From positions 1-54,413 of the forward strand of contig JAUIFP010000008.1 of assembly GCA_030430365.1 (NCBI GenBank): a stretch of DNA of 54,413 nt, given 5' to 3'. Below the pieces are notes generated by a model. The model worked only from the letters and a program-made list of their open reading frames with translations. It made no database searches and was not told the origin of the DNA. Each line of letters starts with the position of its first letter. The first letter of the stretch is position 1. Of the stretch, positions 1 through 8,863 are shown one piece after another. The translations under genes were made by a program, and so were the position numbers. This DNA comes from Alphaproteobacteria bacterium (GTDB lineage: Bacteria > Pseudomonadota > Alphaproteobacteria > Sphingomonadales > Sphingomonadaceae).

Positions 1-47
1 CGGCAGGCATCGTCTATCTGGGCAAGCAGTGTCTCGGCGTCCGTCAT
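1..47 (-). CDS. 5' end of an unidentified gene, cut by the window edge
   Basis: An ATG on the minus strand at 47 opens a frame that stays open to the window edge (15 complete codons beginning M-T-D-A-E-T-L-L). It starts four bases after the stop codon of the amidohydrolase gene, the spacing of a third gene in the same leftward operon. No recognisable ribosome-binding site beyond a purine-rich GAGAAAA. The product cannot be identified from this much sequence. Confidence 0.4.
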   Translation of the reverse strand, partial: MTDAETLLAQIDDAC

Positions 48-51
48 TTTC

Positions 52-975
52 TCATCGGGGCATAGCCCAGTTCATCGGCGGCGGTCCCCAGTCCTCCGAA
101 ATGGGAGGCAGGTCGAACAGGCGGCGTGCATTTCCGCCAAGGACCAGCGCCTTCTGGTCATAGGTCAGGTGATCGGAATAGAGCAGGTAGTTCAGGTTCT
201 CACTATAGCTGATTCCGCGCTTACGCGGGCGCTCGCCTTTCGGCAGGTCCGCGGAACGCAGGCGCGTGTAGTCGCTCCCCCACATGATTCGTTCATATCC
301 GAATGCATCGAACATACGGTTAAGGTTAGGCCAAACATCCTCGTATGGGTAGTTTTCTTCGGAAAGAAGCGGTGCACCGCAAAGCTTTACGTAGACATTG
401 GGGTGTTTCGCAAGTTCCAGCAGATCTTCGAACGGGCCCCAGCTCATGGTCTCGGGCGGCGAGACGGGATGCTGGGCCACGCCGATATGATCGACAATCA
501 GCGTCAGGTCCGGATGCCGCTCCGCGACCGGTCCGATATTCTTGCAGCCGCCATGGGTTGAATTGAACAGCGGCAGGCCGACTTCCTCTGCCGTCTTGTA
601 GATGATGTCAAACACGCCCTGTTCGAATTCGGGGCGCATGACGGCAGTCATGAAGTCGCCGACCAGGCAGCGGCCCGCCACCATATCCTTATGCGCGGCG
701 ATACGGCGCACTTCGCCTTCAAGATCGGTGTGCGTGTGGAAGAAAGTATGCACGCCCGGAAAGCGGCCGGGATAGCGTTCATTGCCCAACTCGATGAATG
801 GATCGCTGGTTACCGACAGGGCAATGTCGACACCCGAAGCGTCCATCGCTTCGCGCGCCAGTTCTACCTGCCATAGCGTCATCTGCGCCTTGATGCCCTC
901 ATCCGGTTCGCGGCCGACCGTCGGCTCGTGAATCTGCGCATCGATGATCTCGATCGATTCAAAACTCTTGCTCAT
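52..975 (-). CDS. amidohydrolase-family (amidohydrolase_2) metal-dependent or lactonase-like hydrolase
   Basis: The 307-residue product has the layout of the PF04909 TIM-barrel hydrolases, which hydrolyse lactones or amides or decarboxylate aromatic acids. Visible landmarks are D-A-Q-I-H (D12, H16) at the end of the first strand, HGG near residue 142, VDHIG near 162 and the late strand motif MWGSDYTR near 233-240, whose Asp is the expected catalytic residue. The usual first metal-ligand His of D-x-H-x-H is Gln here, as in some lactonase-type members, so metal dependence is uncertain. No signal peptide, so cytosolic. It lies 42 bp downstream of an MFS transporter on the same strand and 4 bp before another start codon, so transport and hydrolysis of one substrate is the likely theme. 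The substrate cannot be named. Confidence 0.85.
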   Translation of the reverse strand: MSKSFESIEIIDAQIHEPTVGREPDEGIKAQMTLWQVELAREAMDASGVDIALSVTSDPFIELGNERYPGRFPGVHTFFHTHTDLEGEVRRIAAHKDMVAGRCLVGDFMTAVMRPEFEQGVFDIIYKTAEEVGLPLFNSTHGGCKNIGPVAERHPDLTLIVDHIGVAQHPVSPPETMSWGPFEDLLELAKHPNVYVKLCGAPLLSEENYPYEDVWPNLNRMFDAFGYERIMWGSDYTRLRSADLPKGERPRKRGISYSENLNYLLYSDHLTYDQKALVLGGNARRLFDLPPISEDWGPPPMNWAMPR

Positions 976-1017
976 CGTTTCCTCTCCAATAGCGGCCGGG
1001 CTTGCTTGCCCGGCAAG

Positions 1018-2415
1018 TCAGTTTCCAAAATCGCGCAATGCCCTTTCATAGGATCGGACATAGGGCTTCAATCCCTGCGCGATTGCGATGATTCCCAGCG
1101 TTCCAAAGATCGCGGCGTTAAGCGCCATCGAGTAGCCGAGATCCATCGGGTCGCGGAAAAGGTAGTCTGTAAACAGGGCGACGACGATCGGGCTGACAGA
1201 TGCCGCGATCACATTGTTGCAGAACTGGACCAGGGCGCCCATCTGCCCGCGCATCCTGTTTGGCGTGATCGTCTGGAAGGCGGCGACCGAGGGGCCGAAG
1301 CCCAAGGCGCCGATGAAACCAGCCGCCGCGCTGAAGGCGATCACCCAGAACGGTGTGGGCATGATCGGCCCGGCGACCTGCAGCGGCACGGAAAGAAGCG
1401 TGCCGTAGAAGACGATGCGTAAATTCGCGTCCTTGCGGCCCAGTTTCGTCCAATATTCGGAAAGCTTGGCCCCTGCGAGCATCCCGATCGGCGCGATGAT
1501 CACCATCACGGTGCCCAGGATGATCCCCACATCGGCCAGTTCCCATTCGAAGCGCCGGTGCAGCAGCGTGGCGTTCCATGTGGTCGAGCTGACCAGGATG
1601 AAGGCCTTGATCGCCATTCCGCCGACCGTCGCGATATAGGTCCGCCGGTCATCGGCTATCCACTTGGCGACGTCCTTGACCGGCACCTTCTGGACCTTCT
1701 TGTCCATGCCCAGGCCGCGGCGGGGCGGTTCCTTCGAAGTCAGAACGATCAATGCCCAGAGCAGGCCGGGCGCGCCGACCAGAACGAAAGTCCACTGCCA
1801 GGGGCGGATGATGCCCAGCATCGGAACCTGCAGGGGCTCCAGCCCGCTGACGAAGAGGAGGATCGTGCCGCCCAGAAACATCGAGAGGCCGACACCGACC
1901 TGCGCGCCGATGCCCATCACGCCCGTGGCGAAGGCAACCTTCTCGCGCGGCCAATTGTCCGTCGCGATCGACCAGGCTGCCGGCCCATAGCCGGATTCGC
2001 CCGCACCGATGGCCATGCGTCCGATCAGAAGCGAAGTATAATTCTGCACGAAGCCGCAGGCGACTGTCGCGGCGCTCCAGAAAGCGCATGCACCTGCAAT
2101 CACGTTACGCCGGTTGGCCTGGTCCGCGATGCGCCCCAGGAACAGGCTGGCAATGCCGTATGGCAGAGAGAATGCCGCGCCCATCAGGATCGCCACGTCG
2201 GTATCGGTTACACCGAAATCCTGTTTTATCGGTTCGATCAACAGGCCGAACACACCGCGATCGAGCACGGTGAAGAGTACGACCACGGTGATTACGAAGA
2301 GCGAATAATAGGCATCCTTGCGGGGCGGAAAGGGCGTCTCTTCGGCTGGCTTTGCAGTCGCTGCGGGCTCCTGCCCATCGGGGGCAGCGGTGGAGCCGGT
2401 CGCACCATCAGTCAT
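1018..2415 (-). CDS. MFS transporter, spinster-like
   Basis: A 465-residue integral inner-membrane protein with about twelve hydrophobic segments. After a hydrophilic Ala/Pro/Glu-rich N-terminus of about 35 residues comes TM1 (YYSLFVITVVVLFTVLDRGV). The loop 2-3 signature G-R-I-A-D-Q-A-N-R-R-N is motif A of the major facilitator superfamily, and GRMAIGAGESG in the next helix is typical of the spinster-like branch. It is first in a leftward operon with the amidohydrolase and is probably controlled by the adjacent AraC regulator, whose gene ends 201 bp upstream. The substrate is unknown; small organic acids or aromatic catabolites are common for this branch. Confidence 0.88.
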   Translation of the reverse strand: MTDGATGSTAAPDGQEPAATAKPAEETPFPPRKDAYYSLFVITVVVLFTVLDRGVFGLLIEPIKQDFGVTDTDVAILMGAAFSLPYGIASLFLGRIADQANRRNVIAGACAFWSAATVACGFVQNYTSLLIGRMAIGAGESGYGPAAWSIATDNWPREKVAFATGVMGIGAQVGVGLSMFLGGTILLFVSGLEPLQVPMLGIIRPWQWTFVLVGAPGLLWALIVLTSKEPPRRGLGMDKKVQKVPVKDVAKWIADDRRTYIATVGGMAIKAFILVSSTTWNATLLHRRFEWELADVGIILGTVMVIIAPIGMLAGAKLSEYWTKLGRKDANLRIVFYGTLLSVPLQVAGPIMPTPFWVIAFSAAAGFIGALGFGPSVAAFQTITPNRMRGQMGALVQFCNNVIAASVSPIVVALFTDYLFRDPMDLGYSMALNAAIFGTLGIIAIAQGLKPYVRSYERALRDFGN

Positions 2416-2616
2416 CTATGCTCTCCACAACAAATCGCCCTGCATTTGTTTTGCGCAAGGCGAGGTCCGGCCAACCAGGGAACTGGGGCGGAATGTGGGC
2501 AAATTCGCATGCCTGCCCACCCCCCGCTTGCTCATTTGGGAAGTTGGACATGCACATGCCGGAACTGATGGTGGGACGCATGTATTGGCTGAGCAGGCGT
2601 TTCGGGCAGAGTTAGG

Positions 2617-3561
2617 CTAAGCCAGCTCCTGGTGGCGGTATTCGCGCGGCGAACAGCAATATCGCGCTCTGAAGCTTCGGGCGAAATGCGGGGCACTGTT
2701 GAAGCCCCAGCTGAAGGCGATGTTGGTGATCGAAAACTGGCGCCAGCGCGGATCGCGCAGCTGGGCGGCACATTCTTCCAGCCTCCGGCGCAGAATATAG
2801 GCCGAAGGCGATTCGTTGCTCACTTCGAAGATCATTCTAAGGTAGCGATCGGACAGGCGTAACTGGCTGGCGATGAAGGACGGGCTGAGCTTGGGATCGC
2901 GCAAATGCTCTTCGATGAACAGCTTCACCTTCCAATAGCGTCCGGACATGATGGCTGACGTGGATTTGCGCTCGTCCAGCACTGCCATGCAGGAACTTGC
3001 CACCACGTCCAGCAGGTGCCTTCCGGCACGCTCGGCCGTCTCCGGGCAAAGTTGGCCCGGTTCCTTCCCGGCAATATCCCGGGCCATGACCAGGGCGGTG
3101 GAAGCCAGGCTTTCGGGGCGGGCCAACTGTCTGCCGCACAATATGTCTGGCGTGGGAATGGCTTCGCTCAGCATGGCAGTCGGCACACGGAACAGGATCA
3201 TCTCGTTCGGGCCATCGAGGTTCAAATCGTAGAGCGTACTGTTGTTGCAGAGCGTAAAATCGCCTTCATTGAGCTCGATTTCGTTGCCGTAATGACGGAA
3301 GCTGCTGCGCCCGAACAGCTGCATGATGAAGGTCAGCATCTTGTTCGGCCGGGTGCGGATATCGCAGGCTTCGCGGCGCATCGAGATCTTGCCGCAGCGC
3401 ATATGGATCAGCTCGGCCTGCCCCAGCTCGATCTTGCGATAGGAATAGTCGGGCACGCGCGTGAACACTTCGATCAGCGTTCTTTCGCCATGCATGTCGG
3501 ATTTGTAGATCGTGCCACCCCGGTTTTCCCGGCGCATTGGCATCCGCATGAGTTCCGGCAT
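2617..3561 (-). CDS. AraC-family transcriptional regulator
   Basis: The 314-residue product carries a C-terminal double helix-turn-helix of AraC type (about residues 210-314). The first HTH is in SPSFIASQLRLSDRYLRMIF and the second in ITNIAFSWGFNSAPHFARSF, followed by the usual P-R-E-Y-R. The N-terminal half (about 35-190) resembles the AraC_binding_2 sensor domain of FeaR-like regulators, with the stretch LNEGDFTLCNNSTLYDLNL. It is oriented like the MFS/amidohydrolase operon and precedes it, so local control of that operon is the simplest reading. The ATG at 3561 is the first in frame. Confidence 0.9.
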   Translation of the reverse strand: MPELMRMPMRRENRGGTIYKSDMHGERTLIEVFTRVPDYSYRKIELGQAELIHMRCGKISMRREACDIRTRPNKMLTFIMQLFGRSSFRHYGNEIELNEGDFTLCNNSTLYDLNLDGPNEMILFRVPTAMLSEAIPTPDILCGRQLARPESLASTALVMARDIAGKEPGQLCPETAERAGRHLLDVVASSCMAVLDERKSTSAIMSGRYWKVKLFIEEHLRDPKLSPSFIASQLRLSDRYLRMIFEVSNESPSAYILRRRLEECAAQLRDPRWRQFSITNIAFSWGFNSAPHFARSFRARYCCSPREYRHQELA

Positions 3562-3676
3562 TGGCTATCCTCTCCCGCGCTTTCCGGCCCGCCCCTCTGC
3601 TTAACACATTAAACTATCGTGGGCATCGGTCAATCGAACCGCCGGGACTGCCCGATTTGGCACGGACTGGCGGAAA

Positions 3677-4507
3677 TCAGAGCATTTGCAGGGATACGGG
3701 ATGCCGCGGGCGCGGGAACAGCTGGTCAAGACGGTCGAGGTCTTCGGCTTCCAGCTTCAGCTCCGCCGCCTCGCGGTTTTCGCGCATGTGATCGGTGTTG
3801 CCCGCCTTGGGGATCGGGATGATGCCGTCTTGGGAAAGAAGCCATGCCAGTGCGATCTGCGCCGGCGTTGCGCCCTTTTCCTGCGCGAAGCTTTGGAGAT
3901 CGCTATCGTCAAGCAGGCGGCCCTGTTCGATGGGGCTATAGGCCATAACCGGGATAGACCGGTCCGCCAGCCAGGGCAGCAGGTCCAGCTCCGGCCCCCG
4001 GCGCAGTAGGTTGAACAGGATCTGATCGGTCGCGCAGTTGGTTCCGCCGGCCGCTGTCAATTCCTCCATATCGTCATTGTCCAGATTGCTGACGCCCCAG
4101 CGCAGGATCTTGCCCTCGTCGACAAGCCTTTCCATCGCCTCCACCGTTTCGCCCAGAGGAACGCCTCCGCGCCAATGCAGCAGGTAGAGATCCAGGCGGT
4201 CGGTCCCGAGACGGGCCAGGCTGGCTTCGCATGCCTGCGGCAGCCGCGTGCGGGAGGCATTGTGGGGATAGACCTTGCTGACCAGAAAGGCCTGATCCCT
4301 GATGCCCTCCACGGCTTCGCCAACCAGTTCTTCTGCCTTCCCGTCGCCATACATTTCGGCCGTGTCGATCAGGGTCATGCCCAGATCCAGCCCTTCGCGC
4401 AGAGACGCAATCTCACTTGCGCGAAGGCCTGCATTTTGTCCCATGAACCAGGTGCCCTGGCCCAGAGCGGGGATTGCGGTGCCGTCGGGAAAGCTGATCG
4501 TCTTCAT
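3677..4507 (-). CDS. aldo/keto reductase, YeaE-like
   Basis: A 276-residue NADPH-dependent aldo/keto reductase. The catalytic tetrad is visible: D48, Y53 (in DTAEMYGDG), K78 (LVSKVYP) and H111 (LYLLHWRGG). The N-terminus (PDGTAIPALGQGTWFMGQ) and the region LPWLADRSIPVMAYSPIEQGRL closely resemble Escherichia coli YeaE, a methylglyoxal reductase. The likely role is reduction of small aldehydes or ketones in the cytosol. It stands alone, divergent from trhO with 137 bp between the two starts. Substrate assignment is by family only. Confidence 0.88.
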   Translation of the reverse strand: MKTISFPDGTAIPALGQGTWFMGQNAGLRASEIASLREGLDLGMTLIDTAEMYGDGKAEELVGEAVEGIRDQAFLVSKVYPHNASRTRLPQACEASLARLGTDRLDLYLLHWRGGVPLGETVEAMERLVDEGKILRWGVSNLDNDDMEELTAAGGTNCATDQILFNLLRRGPELDLLPWLADRSIPVMAYSPIEQGRLLDDSDLQSFAQEKGATPAQIALAWLLSQDGIIPIPKAGNTDHMRENREAAELKLEAEDLDRLDQLFPRPRHPVSLQML

Positions 4508-4644
4508 AAGTGCTGGCGCTCCATGGTGCCGGTGGTGCTCATTGCGGGAAAATGGCGGGAAATCTCGCAGGACCGGGCGGGCCGGATGTGCCGCTTGCCA
4601 ATTGTCTTTCCCATTCCCATCGATTTCACGCTATAGCGCGCGCC

Positions 4645-5652
4645 ATGCAATTTGACACGCCAGCTGACGAAGAAAACGCCGCCGGGCCGGACGAAGGGGC
4701 GTTCTGTGTCGCGGCGCTTTATCGCTTTACTCCAATCCAGGATTGCGCGGCCATTCGCGGCCCGCTGCTCGCATTGTGCCAGGCGCAGGGGATCAAGGGG
4801 ACGCTGCTGCTGGCGCACGAAGGCATCAACGGAACTATCGCCGGTACGGAGCAGGCGATTGCCAAGGTGCTCGATCACATTCGCGCGGTACCCGGCTGCG
4901 CCGATCTCGACGTCAAGCTCTCCAGTGCGGCCACGATGCCGTTTCACCGCATGAAGGTCCGGATCAAGCGGGAGATTGTGACGATGGGCGAGGAAGGCAT
5001 CGATCCGCGGGCCAGCGTGGGCACCTATGTCGCGCCCGAAGACTGGAATGCGCTCATATCGGATCCCGAAACCATCGTGATCGATACGCGTAACGATTAT
5101 GAAGTTGCAGTCGGCAGCTTTTCCGGCGCGATCGATCCGGAGACAAGCTCGTTTCGCGAATTTCCGCAGTGGTTCCGCACCCAGCGGGACAGGCTGCTGA
5201 GCGAGGGCAGGGCCCCCAAGGTCGCGATGTATTGCACAGGGGGCATTCGCTGCGAAAAATCGACGGCTTTTCTCAAGCAGGAAGGCGTGGACGAGGTCTA
5301 CCACCTGAAGGGCGGAATCCTGAAATATCTCGAAACCGTTCCGGAAGAGCAGAGCCTTTGGGAAGGCGAATGCTTCGTGTTCGATCAGCGGGTTACGGTC
5401 GGCCACGGACTGGCAGAGGGCAGCTATGCTCTGTGCCATGCCTGCCGCCGGCCGGTGAGCGAAGAGGACATGGCTTCACCGCTATATGAGGAAGGGGCGA
5501 GCTGCCCCGCCTGCCATGATGAGAGAAGCGAAGCGCAACGTGCCCGGTATCGGGAGCGGCAGCGGCAAGAGGCTTTGGCGGCCGAACAGGGACAATCTCA
5601 TATCGGTGCGATCTATCCGTCTGCCGGGAGCCGCACCGGATCGGGGAACTGA
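4645..5652 (+). CDS. trhO: tRNA uridine(34) hydroxylase, rhodanese-related
   Basis: The product is 335 residues when started at the ATG at 4645; the longer open frame upstream has no family similarity. TrhO (YceA) makes 5-hydroxyuridine at position 34 of certain tRNAs using O2. An N-terminal acylphosphatase-like domain contains [20 protein letters not shown] (about 49-68). The rhodanese domain begins at VIDTRNDYE, with the active-site loop [10 protein letters not shown] (C197, C203). Two C-terminal CxxC pairs (C264/C267 and C287/C290) suggest a zinc knuckle. A charged tail of about 35 residues extends beyond. The glutathione transferase gene starts 9 bp downstream, so the two are probably co-transcribed. 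Confidence 0.93.
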   Translation: MQFDTPADEENAAGPDEGAFCVAALYRFTPIQDCAAIRGPLLALCQAQGIKGTLLLAHEGINGTIAGTEQAIAKVLDHIRAVPGCADLDVKLSSAATMPFHRMKVRIKREIVTMGEEGIDPRASVGTYVAPEDWNALISDPETIVIDTRNDYEVAVGSFSGAIDPETSSFREFPQWFRTQRDRLLSEGRAPKVAMYCTGGIRCEKSTAFLKQEGVDEVYHLKGGILKYLETVPEEQSLWEGECFVFDQRVTVGHGLAEGSYALCHACRRPVSEEDMASPLYEEGASCPACHDERSEAQRARYRERQRQEALAAEQGQSHIGAIYPSAGSRTGSGN

Positions 5653-5661
5653 GCCAGCGCG

Positions 5662-6303
5662 ATGGCCTATCCGATCCTCTACAGCTTCCGGCGCTGCCCC
5701 TATGCCATGCGGGCCAGGCTCGCGCTCATTATCAGCGACACAATCTGCGAGCTTCGCGAAGTGAAGCTTTCGGCAAAGCCGGATGAACTGATCGCGGCCT
5801 CTCCCAAGGCGACAGTGCCGGTGCTGGTTCTGCCGGATGGCACGGTTGTGGAAGAGAGCCTGGACATCATGCATTGGGCTCTGGCGCGCAACGACCCGGA
5901 GAGCTGGTTGGAGCGCGCCGATGCCGAACTGATCGCGGCCAATGACGGGCCGTTCAAACACGATCTGGACCGCTATAAATACTCCGACCGGCACGGCAGC
6001 GATCCGATCGCCCACCGTACCAGCGGCTGCGCCTTTCTGCAGGCTCTGGAGGATCGGCTGGCTGGCAATGGACAGCTTTGCGGGGCCGGGCGGGGCCTGG
6101 CCGATATGGCGATCATGCCTTTTGTGCGGCAGTTCGCCGCAACCGACCGCGCATGGTTCGATGCGCAGCCGCTACCGCATCTTCAAAGATGGCTGGAAGG
6201 GCACCTGACGTCTGCGCTGTTCAGTTCGATCATGATCCGCGTGCCGTTCTGGCAAGCGGGGGACGATCCGGTCCTGTTCAGCAGCCAACCGCCACATATT
6301 TGA
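5662..6303 (+). CDS. glutathione S-transferase family protein
   Basis: A 213-residue protein with an N-terminal thioredoxin-like domain (LYSFRRCPYAMRARLAL, then the cis-proline region KATVPVLVLPDGTVVEESLDI), followed by a helical C-terminal domain with the N-capping-box-like GLADMAIMPFVRQFA. The C-P-Y-A motif near residue 12 points to a cysteine-type, glutaredoxin-2-like or omega-like enzyme acting by thiol chemistry rather than a Tyr/Ser type. It probably serves as a detoxification or deglutathionylation enzyme. It follows trhO by 9 bp. Its last 26 bases overlap the 3' end of the convergent UDP-glucose dehydrogenase gene. Confidence 0.87.
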   Translation: MAYPILYSFRRCPYAMRARLALIISDTICELREVKLSAKPDELIAASPKATVPVLVLPDGTVVEESLDIMHWALARNDPESWLERADAELIAANDGPFKHDLDRYKYSDRHGSDPIAHRTSGCAFLQALEDRLAGNGQLCGAGRGLADMAIMPFVRQFAATDRAWFDAQPLPHLQRWLEGHLTSALFSSIMIRVPFWQAGDDPVLFSSQPPHI

Positions 6304-7579
6304 ACCCGTGGCGTTCCACTTCCGCGCGGTCATAGACATTGCGCAAGTCCACCAGGATCAGATCGTTGAGCAGGTCTTTGGTGCGCGCCAGGTCCAAGGC
6401 CCGGAACGCGTCCCATTCGGTAACGATCACGACCGCATCGGCCCCGTCCATCGCCTCATAGGCGTCTTTGCAGAAGGTCACGCCTTCCATCATCTTTGCC
6501 GCATGTTCCATGCCTTCCGGATCGTATGCCCGCACATTCGCGCCCGCGTCCTGCAACGTCTGAACGATTGCCAGTGCAGGTGAATCGCGCATGTCGTCCG
6601 TATTGGGCTTGAAGGTAAGGCCCAGCAGCGCGACGTTCTTGCCATAGGTGTCTCCGCCCATTGCATGAATCACCTTCCGGCCCATGCCGCGTTTGCGGTT
6701 GTCATTGGCCGTAACCACGGCTTCGACAATGCGCAGATTCGCATCGTAATCCTGCCCGGTCTTGAGCAGCGCGAGCGTATCCTTGGGAAAGCACGATCCG
6801 CCATAGCCAGGGCCGGCGTGAAGGAATTTCGCACCGATACGATTGTCCAGCCCGATGCCGCGCGCAACATCCTGCACATTCGCGCCCACCTTCTCGCACA
6901 GGTCGGCCACTTCGTTGATGAAGCTGATCTTGGTCGCGAGAAATGCGTTTGCCGCATATTTGGTCAGCTCGGCTCCGCGGCGCGCCATTTTCAGTAGAGG
7001 CGAACGGTTGATGAAGAGCGGACGATATATCTCCTCCAGCACATCTTCGGCATGCTGGTCGTTACAGCCGATGATGATCCGGTCGGGATGCTTGAAGTCT
7101 TCGATTGCCGCGCCTTCGCGCAGGAATTCGGGATTGGACGCTACGCTCCATTCATGATCGGGCCGTGCCTCGCGGATGATCCTCTCGACTTCGTCGCCCG
7201 TTCCGACAGGGACGGTCGATTTGGTCACCACGACAGTGCCAGGGGAGAGATATTCGGCGAATTCGCGAGCAGCCGCGTAGACGTATCTCAGGTCGGCATG
7301 GCCGTCGCCGCGCCGCGAAGGGGTGCCGACCGCGATGAACACCGCATCGGCTGAAGGTACTGCATCTGCCAGGTCGAGTGTGAAGTGCAGGCGGCCCTCG
7401 CGGACATTGCGGGCGACCAGTTCGTCAAGGCCGGGTTCGAAGATCGGAATTTCGCCAGCTAGAAGAGCATCGATCTTTGCAGGATCCTTGTCGACGCAAG
7501 TTACGTCATGGCCGAAATCGGAGAAGCAAGCTCCGGAAACCAGGCCAACATAACCTGTGCCGATCATTACGATGCGCAT
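6278..7579 (-). CDS. ugd: UDP-glucose 6-dehydrogenase
   Basis: The 433-residue enzyme makes UDP-glucuronate from UDP-glucose with two NAD+, feeding capsule, exopolysaccharide or glycolipid synthesis. The N-terminal Rossmann motif G-T-G-Y-V-G-L-V is at residues 7-14, and EFLREGAA is near 151-158. The active-site thiohemiacetal cysteine C263 lies in GPGYGGSCFPKD, and the C-terminal UDP-binding domain follows (LTFKPNTDDMRDSPAL). Length is normal for the family. A strong ribosome-binding site (GAAGGAG) precedes the ATG at 7579. It is monocistronic as far as the window shows and has no other sugar-nucleotide genes beside it. Confidence 0.96.
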   Translation of the reverse strand: MRIVMIGTGYVGLVSGACFSDFGHDVTCVDKDPAKIDALLAGEIPIFEPGLDELVARNVREGRLHFTLDLADAVPSADAVFIAVGTPSRRGDGHADLRYVYAAAREFAEYLSPGTVVVTKSTVPVGTGDEVERIIREARPDHEWSVASNPEFLREGAAIEDFKHPDRIIIGCNDQHAEDVLEEIYRPLFINRSPLLKMARRGAELTKYAANAFLATKISFINEVADLCEKVGANVQDVARGIGLDNRIGAKFLHAGPGYGGSCFPKDTLALLKTGQDYDANLRIVEAVVTANDNRKRGMGRKVIHAMGGDTYGKNVALLGLTFKPNTDDMRDSPALAIVQTLQDAGANVRAYDPEGMEHAAKMMEGVTFCKDAYEAMDGADAVVIVTEWDAFRALDLARTKDLLNDLILVDLRNVYDRAEVERHGFKYVAVGC

Positions 7580-7614
7580 TCAGTGGACTCCTTCGCATTG
7601 ATAGTGGCGGCTTG

Positions 7615-7629
7615 TTGTGCGGTGCACAA
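7615..7629. promoter_or_regulatory. short inverted repeat upstream of ugd
   Basis: TTGTGC and GCACAA are perfect inverted arms around a 3-base centre, about 40 bp before the ugd start codon. This could be an operator for ugd. The remaining 284-bp interval between ugd and the FGE gene (7580-7863) shows no convincing gene, and I see no clear terminator for the sulfatase operon in it. Confidence 0.25.
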
Positions 7630-7863
7630 TTTAAAGTCAATCATCGCAAGATGACCAGACTGGCAATGTTTCAGTTTGTTACGCCCGAGTTGCCGATTCT
7701 TTTGTTGCGGACATTGGCAGTTTTCTGCGGCAATTCACTAGCCTGCGAAATGCATCAGGGCGCGTTTTTTGCACGTGCGAACATCAGCCCGCCGTCGAGC
7801 ATTCGCTCAATCACGGAGATTTTCCGGTTTGCGGCAGCGTTTTCGATGCGCTCCTGCGCTGGG

Positions 7864-8814
7864 TCAGGCAGAGCTCACGCAGCGGAAACCGATATGGCTG
7901 GTCGCGGTGTCGACGGATTGGGGGTGGCGTGCCGCCGGACGATAGCGCTGACAATAGCTTTCCGCGCAAAGATGGGATCCGCCTTTGAGGACCTTGCGTC
8001 CGATTTTCACCAGCGGCGTGCAGGGATCGAAGCTTTCCCCCCTGCGCCCGCCGCGCGGATTGTCGATGGTGCAGCAGGCGCTGGGCTTCTTCTTTTGCGC
8101 GGCTTTGGGCATGGCGTACCAGTCGCTGGTCCATTCCCAGACATTGCCGATCATGTCGTACAGGCCGTAATCGTTGGGCGGATAAGTCCGCACGGGAGAT
8201 GTGCGTTCCCAACCGTCCTCCAGCGTGTTGGAGAAGGGGAACATGCCTTGCCAGTAATTGGCCAGCATTTCTCCGCCGGGCGCCAGTTCGTTGCCCCAGG
8301 CATATTCCCTGCCGTCCTGATGGCCGCCCTGTGCAGCGAATTCCCACTCCGCTTCGGTTGGCAGCCGCTTGCCTGCCCATTCGGCATAGGCCAGCGCGTC
8401 CTGGTGGCAGACCTGCACGACCGGATGGTCTTCAAGCCCCTCGATCGAGCTGTCGGGCCCGGTGGGATGGCGCCAGTCGGCGCCGAACTTGAATTCCCAC
8501 CACTGGCTCCAGTCCACAAGGTTGACCGGCGTCGCTGTCCGATGAAAGACGAGCGCACCAGGCTTGGCCAGTGCAGGATCCATCCCCGGATAGTCCTTGG
8601 GATCGGGCGGGATCTCCGCAACAGTGCGGTAGCCGGTCGCTTCAACGAAGCGCGCGAACTGGCGGTTGGTTACAGGCGTTTCGTCGATCCGGAAGCTGTC
8701 CACCATGACTTTGCGGACCGGGGCTTCCTCGGGATAGAACTTCTCCGAGCCCATCGGAAACGTACCGCCCCGGATCAGAATCATGCCCTCCGTCAGGGAG
8801 GCTTCAGTGGCCAT
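7864..8814 (-). CDS. formylglycine-generating enzyme (sulfatase maturase)
   Basis: A 316-residue FGE-sulfatase-fold protein. It oxidises the cysteine of the sulfatase signature C-x-P-x-R to C-alpha-formylglycine using O2 and a copper cofactor. The fold markers start at GMILIRGGTFPMGS (10-23) and include LPTEAEWEFAAQGG (151-164), YGLYDMIGNVWEW (216-228) and the active-site loop G-S-H-L-C-A-E-S-Y-C-Q-R-Y. Its cysteines C283 and C288 match the spacing of the catalytic pair in characterised FGEs. There is no signal peptide, so it should act in the cytoplasm on sulfatases before export. It is the last gene of the sulfatase operon, 49 bp after the third sulfatase gene. Confidence 0.94.
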   Translation of the reverse strand: MATEASLTEGMILIRGGTFPMGSEKFYPEEAPVRKVMVDSFRIDETPVTNRQFARFVEATGYRTVAEIPPDPKDYPGMDPALAKPGALVFHRTATPVNLVDWSQWWEFKFGADWRHPTGPDSSIEGLEDHPVVQVCHQDALAYAEWAGKRLPTEAEWEFAAQGGHQDGREYAWGNELAPGGEMLANYWQGMFPFSNTLEDGWERTSPVRTYPPNDYGLYDMIGNVWEWTSDWYAMPKAAQKKKPSACCTIDNPRGGRRGESFDPCTPLVKIGRKVLKGGSHLCAESYCQRYRPAARHPQSVDTATSHIGFRCVSSA

Positions 8815-8863
8815 AACAGCTCCGCAAGTTCAATTCATTATCGCCAGCCCAGCAGGTCGGCAC

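Noticed and set aside
4504-5439. Long open frame (311 codons) on the minus strand across trhO
   Set aside because: It is antisense to a clear trhO gene with intact motifs, has no family similarity and reflects high-GC codon bias.
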